The notes under the pieces: generated by a model | What the model was told of the DNA's origin: nothing | Database searches by the model: none | What the model saw: the letters and a program-made list of their open reading frames with translations, nothing else | Origin: an uncultured Oscillospiraceae bacterium | Lineage (GTDB): Bacteria; Bacillota; Clostridia; Oscillospirales; Ruminococcaceae | Reading direction: 5' to 3' | Assembly (NCBI GenBank): GCA_910587135.1 | Contig: CAJULF010000033.1 | Span: forward strand, 1-29,541 | Length of the DNA stretch: 29,541 bases | Part shown: in pieces, positions 1 to 6,951 of the stretch | Position numbering within the stretch: the stretch's first letter is position 1 | How the letters are laid out: every line of letters begins with the position of its first letter | Position numbers and translations under genes: made by a program

Positions 1-57
1 AATGTTTTCGCTGGCTTTTATCCGCATTATTCTCAAAATATACTAAACAGGCTCTAA
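1..57. repeat. right end of a MITE-like element (partial, cut by window edge)
   Basis: Bases 41-56 carry the terminal inverted repeat ATACTAAACAGGCTCTA, the same end found at 219-236 and 20121-20138. Only the right end is inside the window, so the family assignment rests on this terminus; the inner 40 bases do not obviously match the other copies. About a dozen bases separate it from the next element at 70, so two copies sit almost back to back. Confidence 0.5.
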
Positions 58-69
58 GATTGTCAAGAA

Positions 70-236
70 TAAGAGCCTGTTTAGCATCTCTCAGCACGCA
101 TCTTGCTTGCATATTTTACGTATTTCTTCGTTAATTTTTTCTTGAAATACATACAGTATTTCTGCGAAAAATTGCCTCGAAATACACAAAATCTGCCGCG
201 CAATCTGCATACTTCGGGATACTAAACAGGCTCTTA
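70..236. repeat. 167-bp MITE-like palindromic element (copy B)
   Basis: The element begins TAAGAGCCTGTTTAGCAT and ends ATACTAAACAGGCTCTTA, a near-perfect terminal inverted repeat. Both ends finish in TA, as expected for a TA target duplication of the IS630/Tc1 type. It has no coding capacity. A central hairpin (arms GAAATAC 144-150 and GTATTTC 156-162) is shared in structure with the copy at 19961-20138. It abuts, and seems to have split, the IS630 transposase fragment that continues at 239. Mobilisation by an IS630 transposase is inferred from the TA ends and from this association. Confidence 0.75.
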
Positions 237-238
237 GA

Positions 239-502
239 GTGCATCATTCAAAAAAGGTGCAGGAATGGCTTGAAAAACATAAGGATAAAATTGAAGTATT
301 TTTCCTTCCGCCTTATGCCCCCGAATATAATCCCGATGAGCTTGTGAACAGTGATTTAAAACGTTCTGTTGGTAGTAAAGCGTCTGCACAGTCAAAAGAA
401 GAACTCGAGCATAATGTTCGTTCGCATTTGAAATCCTTGCAGTTGAACCATTCTAAAATTGCCTCTTTTTTCAATGCTCCTTTTACAAAATATGCTGCTT
501 GA
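239..502 (+). pseudogene. IS630-family transposase, C-terminal fragment
   Basis: The 87-residue reading frame has the hallmark end of the IS630/DDE_3 transposase core: a VHHSKKVQEWLE segment follows the position of the second catalytic aspartate, and FFLPPYAPEYNPDELVNSD carries the conserved PYxPxxNPxE block with the third acidic residue. The first GTG is simply where the frame emerges from the MITE at 70-236; no ribosome binding site precedes it. The N-terminal half and the upstream catalytic aspartates are missing, so it is a relic. The family call is secure; activity is very unlikely. Confidence 0.8.
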
Positions 503-516
503 TTTTGGCAAGGTTT

Positions 517-717
517 AATTGGGGGAACAATAGCAGCCAAACCTCCTTCGGCGTATTGGTTCTTGATTGACCTGACGTGCCTTTCGCTAACATCAAGTAT
601 TTCTGCAATCTCACCGTTCTTTTTTCCTAATTTACTCAAACGGACAATACTCTTTCTGATTTGATATTGTTCTTCCGGACTTAATTTTACTGCGTTTGTT
701 TTTAATTCATCTTCCAT
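517..717 (-). pseudogene. IS630-family transposase, N-terminal helix-turn-helix fragment
   Basis: From the ATG at 717 the minus strand encodes about 65 residues typical of the N-terminal DNA-binding part of IS630 transposases. A helix-turn-helix of the form KNGEIAEILDVSERHVRSIKNQY is followed by GGLAAI. After about residue 67 the frame runs into the antisense of the plus-strand C-terminal fragment, so homology stops near 517. The AT-rich leader and the left IS end (739-765) lie directly upstream, as in an intact element. The junction coordinate is approximate. Confidence 0.7.
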
Positions 718-795
718 GCTTATATTATATCACTTTTCTTGATTTTTGGAAAGGTTTATTTGGTATATCAATATATCATAACAGGAGGAATTATT

Positions 796-1341
796 ATGAG
801 TAAGAAAATTGTTGTGATCACCGGAAGCCCGCGCAAAAACGGCAACAGCTTTGCCATGACCGACGCTTTTATAAAAGCAGCCGAAGCAAAGGGACATACA
901 GTCACCCGCTTTGACGCCGCAATGAAAAATGTCGGCGGCTGTCACGCCTGTGAAACATGCTTCAAAACCGGCAAAGCCTGCTCCTTTGACGATGACTTCA
1001 ACACAATTGCTTCGGACATTCTCGAAGCTGACGCGGTTGTGTTCACTATGCCCGTGTATTGGTATTCCATTCCCGCACAGGTCAAGGGCGTTATCGACAA
1101 GCTGTTCAGCTATGTTGTAGCCGGCAAGGATATTTCCGGCAAAGAGTGCGCTTTGATTGCCTGCTGCGAAGAGGACGATATGTCCGTTATAGACGGCGTG
1201 CGTGTTCCGATAGAGCGTTCCGCCTCGCTGCTGAAATGGCATATGACGGGCGAGGTTCTGATCACGGGAGTGCTGAACGTCGGGGATATTGAAAAGGCCG
1301 ACGGCTGCAAACAAGCCGCCGCATTGGCTGATAAATTTTAA
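796..1341 (+). CDS. flavodoxin-family NAD(P)H-dependent FMN oxidoreductase
   Basis: The 181-residue cytoplasmic protein has the flavodoxin-like fold of the NADPH-dependent FMN reductase / iron-sulfur flavoprotein family. An N-terminal beta strand leads into the FMN-phosphate loop TGSPRKNGNS (about residues 9-18), and the core strand AVVFTMPVYWYSIPAQVKGVID matches the family's flavin-binding segment. A cysteine-rich stretch GCHACETCFKTGKAC (about residues 48-62) resembles the region that in some relatives binds Fe-S or acts in redox. The ATG at 796 is chosen because AGGAGG ends 7 bases upstream; an in-frame extension to 739 lacks a binding site and enters the IS end. It stands alone and converges on the esterase across a shared terminator. 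The physiological substrate (quinone, nitro compound or other) cannot be told. Confidence 0.85.
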   Translation: MSKKIVVITGSPRKNGNSFAMTDAFIKAAEAKGHTVTRFDAAMKNVGGCHACETCFKTGKACSFDDDFNTIASDILEADAVVFTMPVYWYSIPAQVKGVIDKLFSYVVAGKDISGKECALIACCEEDDMSVIDGVRVPIERSASLLKWHMTGEVLITGVLNVGDIEKADGCKQAAALADKF

Positions 1342-1371
1342 CGGAAAGCAAATTAAAGCTAAATCGTAAAT

Positions 1372-1426
1372 AATCCAAAAAATCCTGAGGCGAAATTCAA
1401 AGAACCGCCGCAGGATTTTTTGGATT
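1372..1426. terminator. bidirectional intrinsic terminator
   Basis: A long hairpin has arms AATCCAAAAAATCCTG-GGCG and the near-perfect complement ending CAGGATTTTTTGGATT, with A and T tracts on both sides of the GC core. It lies between the converging flavodoxin-family gene and esterase gene and can serve both. Confidence 0.85.
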
Positions 1427-1440
1427 ACAATGATTGAAAC

Positions 1441-2433
1441 TTATCGGAAAATCATCTTTAAAAAGTTGTACAAATGCGGAGTAACACTGCTCGCGTCATG
1501 TCCCGTGGACGACATTGTATGCCACAAATGTTCAACGTCGTTTTGGGTGAAAATGCTTTCATACCGCGCGGGATTTCCGCCGACTACACCGTCATGCTCC
1601 GCCGCGCTTATCAGCAGAAGATACGGCGCGCTGTCATAAAATACAAGCTCCGCTTCCTCAAGCTGCCACGGATCACCCGACCCTTTTGTAAGTCCCGGTG
1701 CAGGGCAGACCGCTCCGATATACCCGAACAGCTCGGGATGCGAAATCCCGATAAAAAGCGATTCTCTGCCGCCCATCGAAAAGCCCGTTATAGCTGTGTT
1801 TTCCCTGCCCTTTGCAGCCGAAAAGTTCTCCTCTATAAACGGCATAAGGTCAGTTATCATATCGTTTATGAAGTTATCGTAATTCAGAGTGTTCTGCGTA
1901 TCCATTCCCGTGCAGTAGGGCATATCCTTGCTGCAATAGATATAGGGCAAAACAACGATCATTTCCGCTGCCGCGCCATCCTCGGCAAGATTTGTCAGCA
2001 TTTCGGGTATATGCACTATCTCCCTTGCCATCCAGTCCTGATTGTCGTAATAGCCGTGAAGGATATAAAGCACGGGGTACTCCTTATCCTCGGAATATCC
2101 TGCGGGAAGAAGTACGTTTACGGGAGTATCACGCTCTGCCGTACGCGAATAGTAGGTGTATTTCTCAAACTTCGGGTATTCAACTCCGTCACGTTTTTCA
2201 AGAATTTCCTCGGGCGGCATTTCCGTGAGTAATTCATTGTATTTTTCCATATAAGTTTCCTCTGTTTCCGCTGTAATAGGCTCATCGGAAATCTGTTCCC
2301 CGCTTGTTTCAGCGCTTTCTTCATAAAGAACATTATTCTGCAAAGAATCGCCGCTGCCGTCCGTTGGAGCGCTCTGACAGCCCGAAAGACACACTGTCAG
2401 CATAACAGCTAAAATAATCTTTAAATTCTTCAT
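1441..2433 (-). CDS. alpha/beta-hydrolase esterase lipoprotein (CE1 / esterase D-like)
   Basis: This 330-residue protein has a lipoprotein signal peptide with lipobox LSGC (Cys19), then a low-complexity acidic linker to about residue 75, so it is probably tethered to the outer membrane face. The catalytic domain shows the putative-esterase (CE1-like) pattern: VLYILHGYYDNQDW supplies the oxyanion loop, GFSMGG carries nucleophile Ser219, SAAEHDG carries the likely acid Asp281, and GHDAS the likely His312. Family members remove acetyl or feruloyl groups from plant polysaccharides. It starts 8 bp after the GH26 gene, so the two are almost certainly cotranscribed, which favours an acetyl-mannan or hemicellulose deacylase role. 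The exact acyl substrate is inferred, not shown. Confidence 0.82.
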   Translation of the reverse strand: MKNLKIILAVMLTVCLSGCQSAPTDGSGDSLQNNVLYEESAETSGEQISDEPITAETEETYMEKYNELLTEMPPEEILEKRDGVEYPKFEKYTYYSRTAERDTPVNVLLPAGYSEDKEYPVLYILHGYYDNQDWMAREIVHIPEMLTNLAEDGAAAEMIVVLPYIYCSKDMPYCTGMDTQNTLNYDNFINDMITDLMPFIEENFSAAKGRENTAITGFSMGGRESLFIGISHPELFGYIGAVCPAPGLTKGSGDPWQLEEAELVFYDSAPYLLLISAAEHDGVVGGNPARYESIFTQNDVEHLWHTMSSTGHDASSVTPHLYNFLKMIFR

Positions 2434-2441
2434 TCCCTCTC

Positions 2442-4019
2442 CTAATCAAGATTCAAATTAAAATCGGGCAGCTCATCTCTTGTGATGATGACTTCGCTGT
2501 CGTAAACCTTTTTCATCATATCAAATGATGTGTACGCGTCGGAAAGCTCCGTTGTGCCGTTCACCACGATATAATCCCAGTTCCACACCGCAAACCACAG
2601 CCAATAAGCGTTATCGCGTACTATCAGGTCAGGATCCGGCATTGATGCGCACTCGCTCATTGTTACAAGCTTCTTGTTTTCCGTCCAGCCGGCAATATCC
2701 TCAAGTGTGCTCGGGCTGGTTCCGTAGTCATAAGGGTTGCCGTAAATATCAATAGCCGCAATATCACAATATTGGTCACCCGGATACCAGTCCTTATCCT
2801 GACCGTTCCATACCCATATCAGATTATTGAGCTTATGGTAGTTGGTCATTCTCTCATACATGAGCTTCCAGAGCCATTTATAGGAGTCGGTTCCCGAGGC
2901 TCCCCACCAGAACCAACCGCCGCTTGCTTCGTGAAGAGGTCTCCACATTACCGTAACGTTCTCCGACTCCATTATTTTCATCAGCGAGGAAATGTTGTCG
3001 ATATCTTCGACCAATCTCAACGCTTCGATACTTATCTTTCCACTGTCGTATAGCGCTTCTATCTCGGGAAGATCGAGAAGCGCGATATTCTCGGTCGTAA
3101 CCGCATTGGAGAGCTTAAAGAGGGTATCCTTGGTATAAAACGCACACCCGTTATATGGCGCGTACCAATGCCAGTCAAACGCTACCAGTCCCCCGTTGTC
3201 GCTCCAATCAATTGCAAGCTTCACGTCTTTCGCGGGAGGATTTTTATGGCAAAAGCTCATGGAATCATAAATAAAATCAAATGTCCTGACCGCAGGATAT
3301 TTTCCGGTACCGAGATAAAGCGCGTCGGTCTCGGTGTTATTTCCGTAATCGGTACACTGTCCCGCCAAAGTTCTTTTACCGTAAATCTCCGTTAAGTAGC
3401 GATAAATCCTTTTTGTTTTCTCGTTGGCGTTCGGATTGCACAGCTCCTGCGTAACGTTCCGGTAGATTTCATCACTGAGCGGCTCACCGTTTTCGATAAG
3501 TACAGAATCAAGGGAAAACCAGCTCCAGCCCGCGCCAAGTGTGATCTCGTAGAGTCCCTTTTCAAGAAATATACCGTTTACCGTTGTTTCAACCCAGTCA
3601 CCCGCTTCGGAATAAATATCCATTACCTTTGAGCCGTTGAAAAGCAGAGGATTTTCCTTGTGTCCTCCCGCGCAATGCCTTACGGTAATTTTATAGTATT
3701 GGCTTGTGGGAATATCAACATTGAGCTTAAATAACTCGTTATCGGTGATATCAATATATCCGTCGCCGCCATAGCCCGCTATATCGGTTTTTACGGAGAT
3801 ACCGGACGCGCTTTCCGCCTCGATAAGACAACTGAAATCCATTTCACTGATCCCCTCGTATCTGAGCTTTTGAAAACCGTATATGTTTTCGGGTGCTATT
3901 TCCAAAGCGCCAACGGCTATTCCTGCCTGCAAGTTACCTTGAGCCGCCGTATGCCCGCAGCCTGTCAGAAGCGTAACTGACGCGGCTGCAAGAGATAATA
4001 TCTTTTTTTTCATATCCAT
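2442..4019 (-). CDS. GH26 endo-beta-mannanase-like lipoprotein with N-terminal CBM
   Basis: The 525-residue protein starts with a lipoprotein signal peptide (lipobox LLTGC, Cys21). Residues about 60-178 look like a CBM6/35-type carbohydrate-binding beta-sandwich (AESASG near the start, closing with WSWFSLDSVLIENG). Residues about 200-505 are glycoside hydrolase family 26. WRPLHEASGGWFWW places the acid/base at Glu364 directly after His363, and LVTMSECASMPD places the nucleophile at Glu456. Most GH26 enzymes are beta-1,4-mannanases; a few act on other beta-glycans. The first ATG is preferred over codon 3 because AGGAGG lies 5 bases upstream. It sits between the binding-protein gene and the esterase on the same strand, indicating an exported glycan-degrading operon. 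Confidence 0.88.
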   Translation of the reverse strand: MDMKKKILSLAAASVTLLTGCGHTAAQGNLQAGIAVGALEIAPENIYGFQKLRYEGISEMDFSCLIEAESASGISVKTDIAGYGGDGYIDITDNELFKLNVDIPTSQYYKITVRHCAGGHKENPLLFNGSKVMDIYSEAGDWVETTVNGIFLEKGLYEITLGAGWSWFSLDSVLIENGEPLSDEIYRNVTQELCNPNANEKTKRIYRYLTEIYGKRTLAGQCTDYGNNTETDALYLGTGKYPAVRTFDFIYDSMSFCHKNPPAKDVKLAIDWSDNGGLVAFDWHWYAPYNGCAFYTKDTLFKLSNAVTTENIALLDLPEIEALYDSGKISIEALRLVEDIDNISSLMKIMESENVTVMWRPLHEASGGWFWWGASGTDSYKWLWKLMYERMTNYHKLNNLIWVWNGQDKDWYPGDQYCDIAAIDIYGNPYDYGTSPSTLEDIAGWTENKKLVTMSECASMPDPDLIVRDNAYWLWFAVWNWDYIVVNGTTELSDAYTSFDMMKKVYDSEVIITRDELPDFNLNLD

Positions 4020-4060
4020 AATTTCCTCCTAAAATCGGTTCATGTGAAAAATCAACTTTC

Positions 4061-4122
4061 AGAGCCTGTTTAATATCTCACCGTAAGCAGTATGTGCGCG
4101 TCAAGACACTTAACAGGCTCTT
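4061..4122. repeat. short (62 bp) derivative of the AGAGCCTGTTTA inverted-repeat element
   Basis: AGAGCCTGTTTAATAT at the left and TTAACAGGCTCTTG at the right form the same terminal inverted repeat as the elements at 70-236 and 19961-20138, but the interior is only about 30 bp and unrelated. It lies in the gap between the binding-protein gene and the GH26 gene, so the transcript would carry a 10-bp perfect stem there, possibly a transcript-processing or stability feature. Confidence 0.65.
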
Positions 4123-4164
4123 GTACCGATTCCCGATCTTAATATACATACCGAGGATCGGTAC
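4123..4164. other. inverted repeat in the SBP-GH26 intergenic gap
   Basis: GTACCGAT (4123-4130) and ATCGGTAC (4157-4164) form an 8-bp perfect inverted repeat next to the MITE derivative. There is no T tract, so it is not a convincing terminator. It may belong to the inserted repeat or shape differential expression of the binding protein versus the enzymes. Confidence 0.35.
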
Positions 4165-4210
4165 AGAGCAATGCCGTGTACCGCTGTTAATCAAAACGAA
4201 TAGAGCGGTC

Positions 4211-5708
4211 TTATTTCAATTCGCTTATTATACTGTCTACGATAGGACTGTTTGTATTGCTGAGCTGAGTCCATGACTCACCGTTAAACGCGACGCCGTT
4301 GAGCATATTGCCGATAACCGTGTTTGAAAGCTCCGAGGTGAATCCGTAGCAATCGTCGAAGTTGAACTCAAATTTCGTCGGATCGGTAAGCTCCAGCAGC
4401 ATATCGTATACCTGCTCGTCCCATGTTATCTGCCACTTGCGCTCGCCCGCAAATTTTCCGTCCACATAGGTTACTACCTCGGGGTGGATATGATCCTCTC
4501 TTCTCTGGGCGATTACATTCTCATCGGTTTCGTACACACGGTTGCAGTATATCCAGTCAACCGCGCCCTTGATGTTCTTTGCGCCCTTTGGTACCATGAA
4601 TCCGTAGGTATCATAGGCGTGATAATATTTATCTGCGTCCGGGTCGCGCGGGAACGGAACAAAGGCGAAATCCGAAACGGTATCGAAAACATCATTCTCC
4701 ACGCCCTTGGGATTCTGTATTCTCTCGGTAGCCGCCTGATAACACCATTCGGGCTCGATACCTATGAACAGGCACCTATCGGAATTTACAGCCCATATTT
4801 CTGGCGATACCCAGTCGCCAAGCTGTCTTTGATGCATCAATCCGTAACGGTAACAATCCTCTATAAAGGTCATGGCTCTGGTTACCGAAGAATCGCCGAG
4901 ATTGTTGGAGGCAGTGCCGTCCGGCAGAACGTCGACAAAATTGACGCCCGTGGTGGATACAAACGCCGCAATAACGTCCGCAGCTCTGACATATCCGATA
5001 TTTTCATCGTCGAGATTACAGAACTCAATCATAAGATCGCGCCATGTGTCCCATGTCCAGTTTCCTTCCATGTAAAGCTCATAGGGGTCTTTCAGATTGG
5101 CTTCCTCAAATGTGCGGCGGTTATAGTTCAGCGCAAAATTGCATCTTATTTTGTGGGGATAGTAATAATGCTTTCCCTTATACGCATAATCGTCGACCGT
5201 GGTTTTCAAATCCTTCCACAGCGCCGTGTCAAGATCGAAATAATCGTCCAGCGGCTCGTACATACCCTTGCTCATTCCGCCCGGGAAAGACAGCCATTCA
5301 TACAAAACGATATCGGGAGATTCGTCTGCCGCAATTTTTGTCGCGAGAGCGGTGAAATACTCCCCGCCGCTCGGACAGTTTTCATATTCGATCTCACCGC
5401 CGTATTGCTCCGAGTTGAATATAAGATACGGCTGCGAGGTTTTCTGGTCACCCATGAGATCGTAATATCCAAGGTATTTGACCTTGCCGGCGTTACCGTC
5501 GGGAGTGTAGTCCGCACTGGAAATATTCTTTGCCTTTTCGTCGGTTGCGGCATTTTCGCCCGGGTCGGGAGTGGTTGCGGCAGTAGTTGAAACGGGCTGA
5601 CCGTTCAGCCCCGATGACTGAACAGGCTCGCTGTCCGTGCAGCCGACAAGGCTCATAACCATTGCCGACGATATAGCCGTTACCAAAAACGCTTTGGTTT
5701 TTTTTCAT
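4211..5708 (-). CDS. ABC-type sugar solute-binding lipoprotein, frameshifted in an A8 tract at codons 2-4
   Basis: The main frame encodes an extracellular solute-binding protein (family 1 type, about 490 residues) with typical inner motifs such as NYNRRTFEEANLKDPYELYMEGNWTWDTW. The only ATG with a good ribosome binding site (AGGAGG 8 bases upstream) is at 5708, but it is followed by eight A residues that put it in the wrong frame. With seven A residues it would read MKKTKAFLVTAISSAMVMSL-VGC, a textbook lipoprotein signal with lipobox. As written, in-frame translation could begin only at weak internal codons such as TTG at 5686, giving a shortened signal peptide. The A8 may be a sequencing slip, a real mutation, or a slippage switch. 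The gene heads the operon with GH26 and esterase; its ligand is presumably an oligosaccharide. Permeases are absent from the window. Confidence 0.8.
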
Positions 5709-5850
5709 AATGAAAACCTCCTGAATTATAATTTTTTCACGCTCCGCGTTGTCGGATATTTTTGCGCTGAGCCGGTGTTTTCTCCAAGACAAATTAAAAA
5801 CAGGAAAATAGAAATGGGGTGCTCACATTCTGTCGTGATGCCTTAAACAA

Positions 5851-5879
5851 ATGATACCATTTTTTATAAACTTAGTCAA
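5851..5879 (-). promoter_or_regulatory. sigma-A promoter for the solute-binding protein / GH26 / esterase operon
   Basis: On the minus strand TTGACT (5879-5874), a 17-base spacer and TATCAT (5856-5851) give a good vegetative promoter about 140 bases before the start codon. The long leader and the nearby divergent AraC gene leave room for operator sites, but none could be identified with confidence. Confidence 0.65.
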
Positions 5880-5997
5880 TTGAAAATTTTTCACACTTTT
5901 TTTCGAATCAGTTTCAAAAATTCAAATCAAGCGCAAAATACCGCCGCCGCTATGCCGTTTTTAACGATAACACAAAATCAAAAAGTCAAAAAATGTA

Positions 5998-6026
5998 TTG
6001 ACATTTAATCGGATTGGGATTATAAT
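5998..6026 (+). promoter_or_regulatory. consensus sigma-A promoter for the AraC regulator and GH42 gene
   Basis: TTGACA (5998-6003), exactly 17 bases, then TATAAT (6021-6026) is a perfect consensus. Transcription would begin near 6033, about 60 bases before the regulator start. It lies back to back with the promoter of the divergent operon, an arrangement usual for AraC-type regulators controlling both sides. Confidence 0.8.
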
Positions 6027-6094
6027 AAAATCGTCGGATATGTGCCGCGTAAATGATTCAGTGTTGCCTTACAATTTTTGGGGGGATGGCTGTA

Positions 6095-6919
6095 GTGTTA
6101 GATCAGAACGAATACCCATATATAGAACAGGTGAAACATCTTCCCGTTTATCTTACGGGAATCGGTGGAACGGAATGGCAGGGACATATTATCAGAGAGG
6201 AAGGTTATTATTGGCATCAGATATTGCTTTGTTCGGGAGGAAGCGGTGTCTTGAAATATGACAACACGTCTGTCAGGATCTCGGACAACTGCCTGTTCTT
6301 TCTTCCGGCTGATTACCCTCACGAATACTACCCCGATGAGATCAAGTGGGATACGCGCTATGTTGCTTTTGACGGCTATGCCTGCCGCGATATATTAAGT
6401 GAGCTTAACATGACCGGACCCATGGTGATAAAGGTTGCCGATACCTGTTCCATGAAAAAACTGTATGACAAGATCTTCGTGGCGCTGAAATCGGATAAGG
6501 TTTATGGAAATTACACCTGCTCGGGTCTGGTTTACAGCTATATTCTGGAATTTTACAGACTCGCCTCGGACATCGCCGTAAAGGGCGGAGCGGAGAAAAG
6601 CAATATACTGATGCCGGCGCTGAACTATATTGACAATAACTTTCGGAATGACTTTTCGGTCGCGGTGCTTGCCGAAATTTCGGGAGTATCTCAGCAGTAC
6701 CTTTGCCGTATCTTCAAACAGACAATGAACCTTCGTCCGAATGAATATATAACGCGCCGTCGGCTGATAGAAGCGAAAAAGCTGCTTTCTGAAAGCGACA
6801 TACCGGTGTCGGACGTTGCAGCGCAATCGGGTTTTTCCGATACGGGATACTTCTGTACCGTTTTTCGGCGTTATGAATCAATTACCCCTGTAGAGTACAG
6901 GAAGATATATAAGAACTGA
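6095..6919 (+). CDS. AraC-family transcriptional regulator
   Basis: The protein of about 274 residues has an N-terminal cupin-like ligand-binding domain (WHQILLCSGGSGVLKYDN, then FFLPADYPHEYYP) and a C-terminal pair of helix-turn-helix motifs. The first is FSVAVLAEISGVSQQYLCRIFKQ and the second IPVSDVAAQSGFSDTGYFCTVFRRY, ending in the usual TPVEYRK. Start choice is uncertain: GTG at 6095 is preferred because a G6 tract lies 9 bases upstream, whereas ATG 6086 touches that tract and ATG 6053 has no binding site. Its gene precedes GH42 by 32 bp on the same transcript and faces the exported-glycanase operon, so it probably senses a sugar from that glycan and activates both units. Confidence 0.88.
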   Translation: MLDQNEYPYIEQVKHLPVYLTGIGGTEWQGHIIREEGYYWHQILLCSGGSGVLKYDNTSVRISDNCLFFLPADYPHEYYPDEIKWDTRYVAFDGYACRDILSELNMTGPMVIKVADTCSMKKLYDKIFVALKSDKVYGNYTCSGLVYSYILEFYRLASDIAVKGGAEKSNILMPALNYIDNNFRNDFSVAVLAEISGVSQQYLCRIFKQTMNLRPNEYITRRRLIEAKKLLSESDIPVSDVAAQSGFSDTGYFCTVFRRYESITPVEYRKIYKN

Positions 6920-6951
6920 TTTCTTTGTAAACAGGCAGAAAGGAGTTTTTC

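Larger units (their letters stand above)
237..765. mobile_element. rearranged IS630-family remnant
   Basis: This stretch holds the C-terminal half of an IS630-type transposase on the plus strand and the N-terminal half on the minus strand, tail to tail. The two IS ends are visible as CTTGATTTTGGCAAGGTTTA (489-508) and CTTGATTTTTGGAAAGGTTT (739-758). They lie in the same orientation, not inverted as in an intact element. This fits an internal inversion or two nested partial copies. No complete transposase can be made from it. Confidence 0.7.

Noticed and set aside
739..795. N-terminal extension of the flavodoxin-family protein
   Set aside because: It would be encoded by the IS end; AGGAGG precedes ATG 796.
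1474..2232. 252-codon plus-strand frame
   Set aside because: Antisense shadow of the esterase with its full catalytic triad.
4484..5590. 368-codon plus-strand frame
   Set aside because: Antisense to the solute-binding protein gene; no binding site, no family motif.
5709..5997. CcpA catabolite-repression (cre) operator in the divergent promoter region
   Set aside because: No stretch matched the cre consensus well enough on reading; AT-rich runs only.
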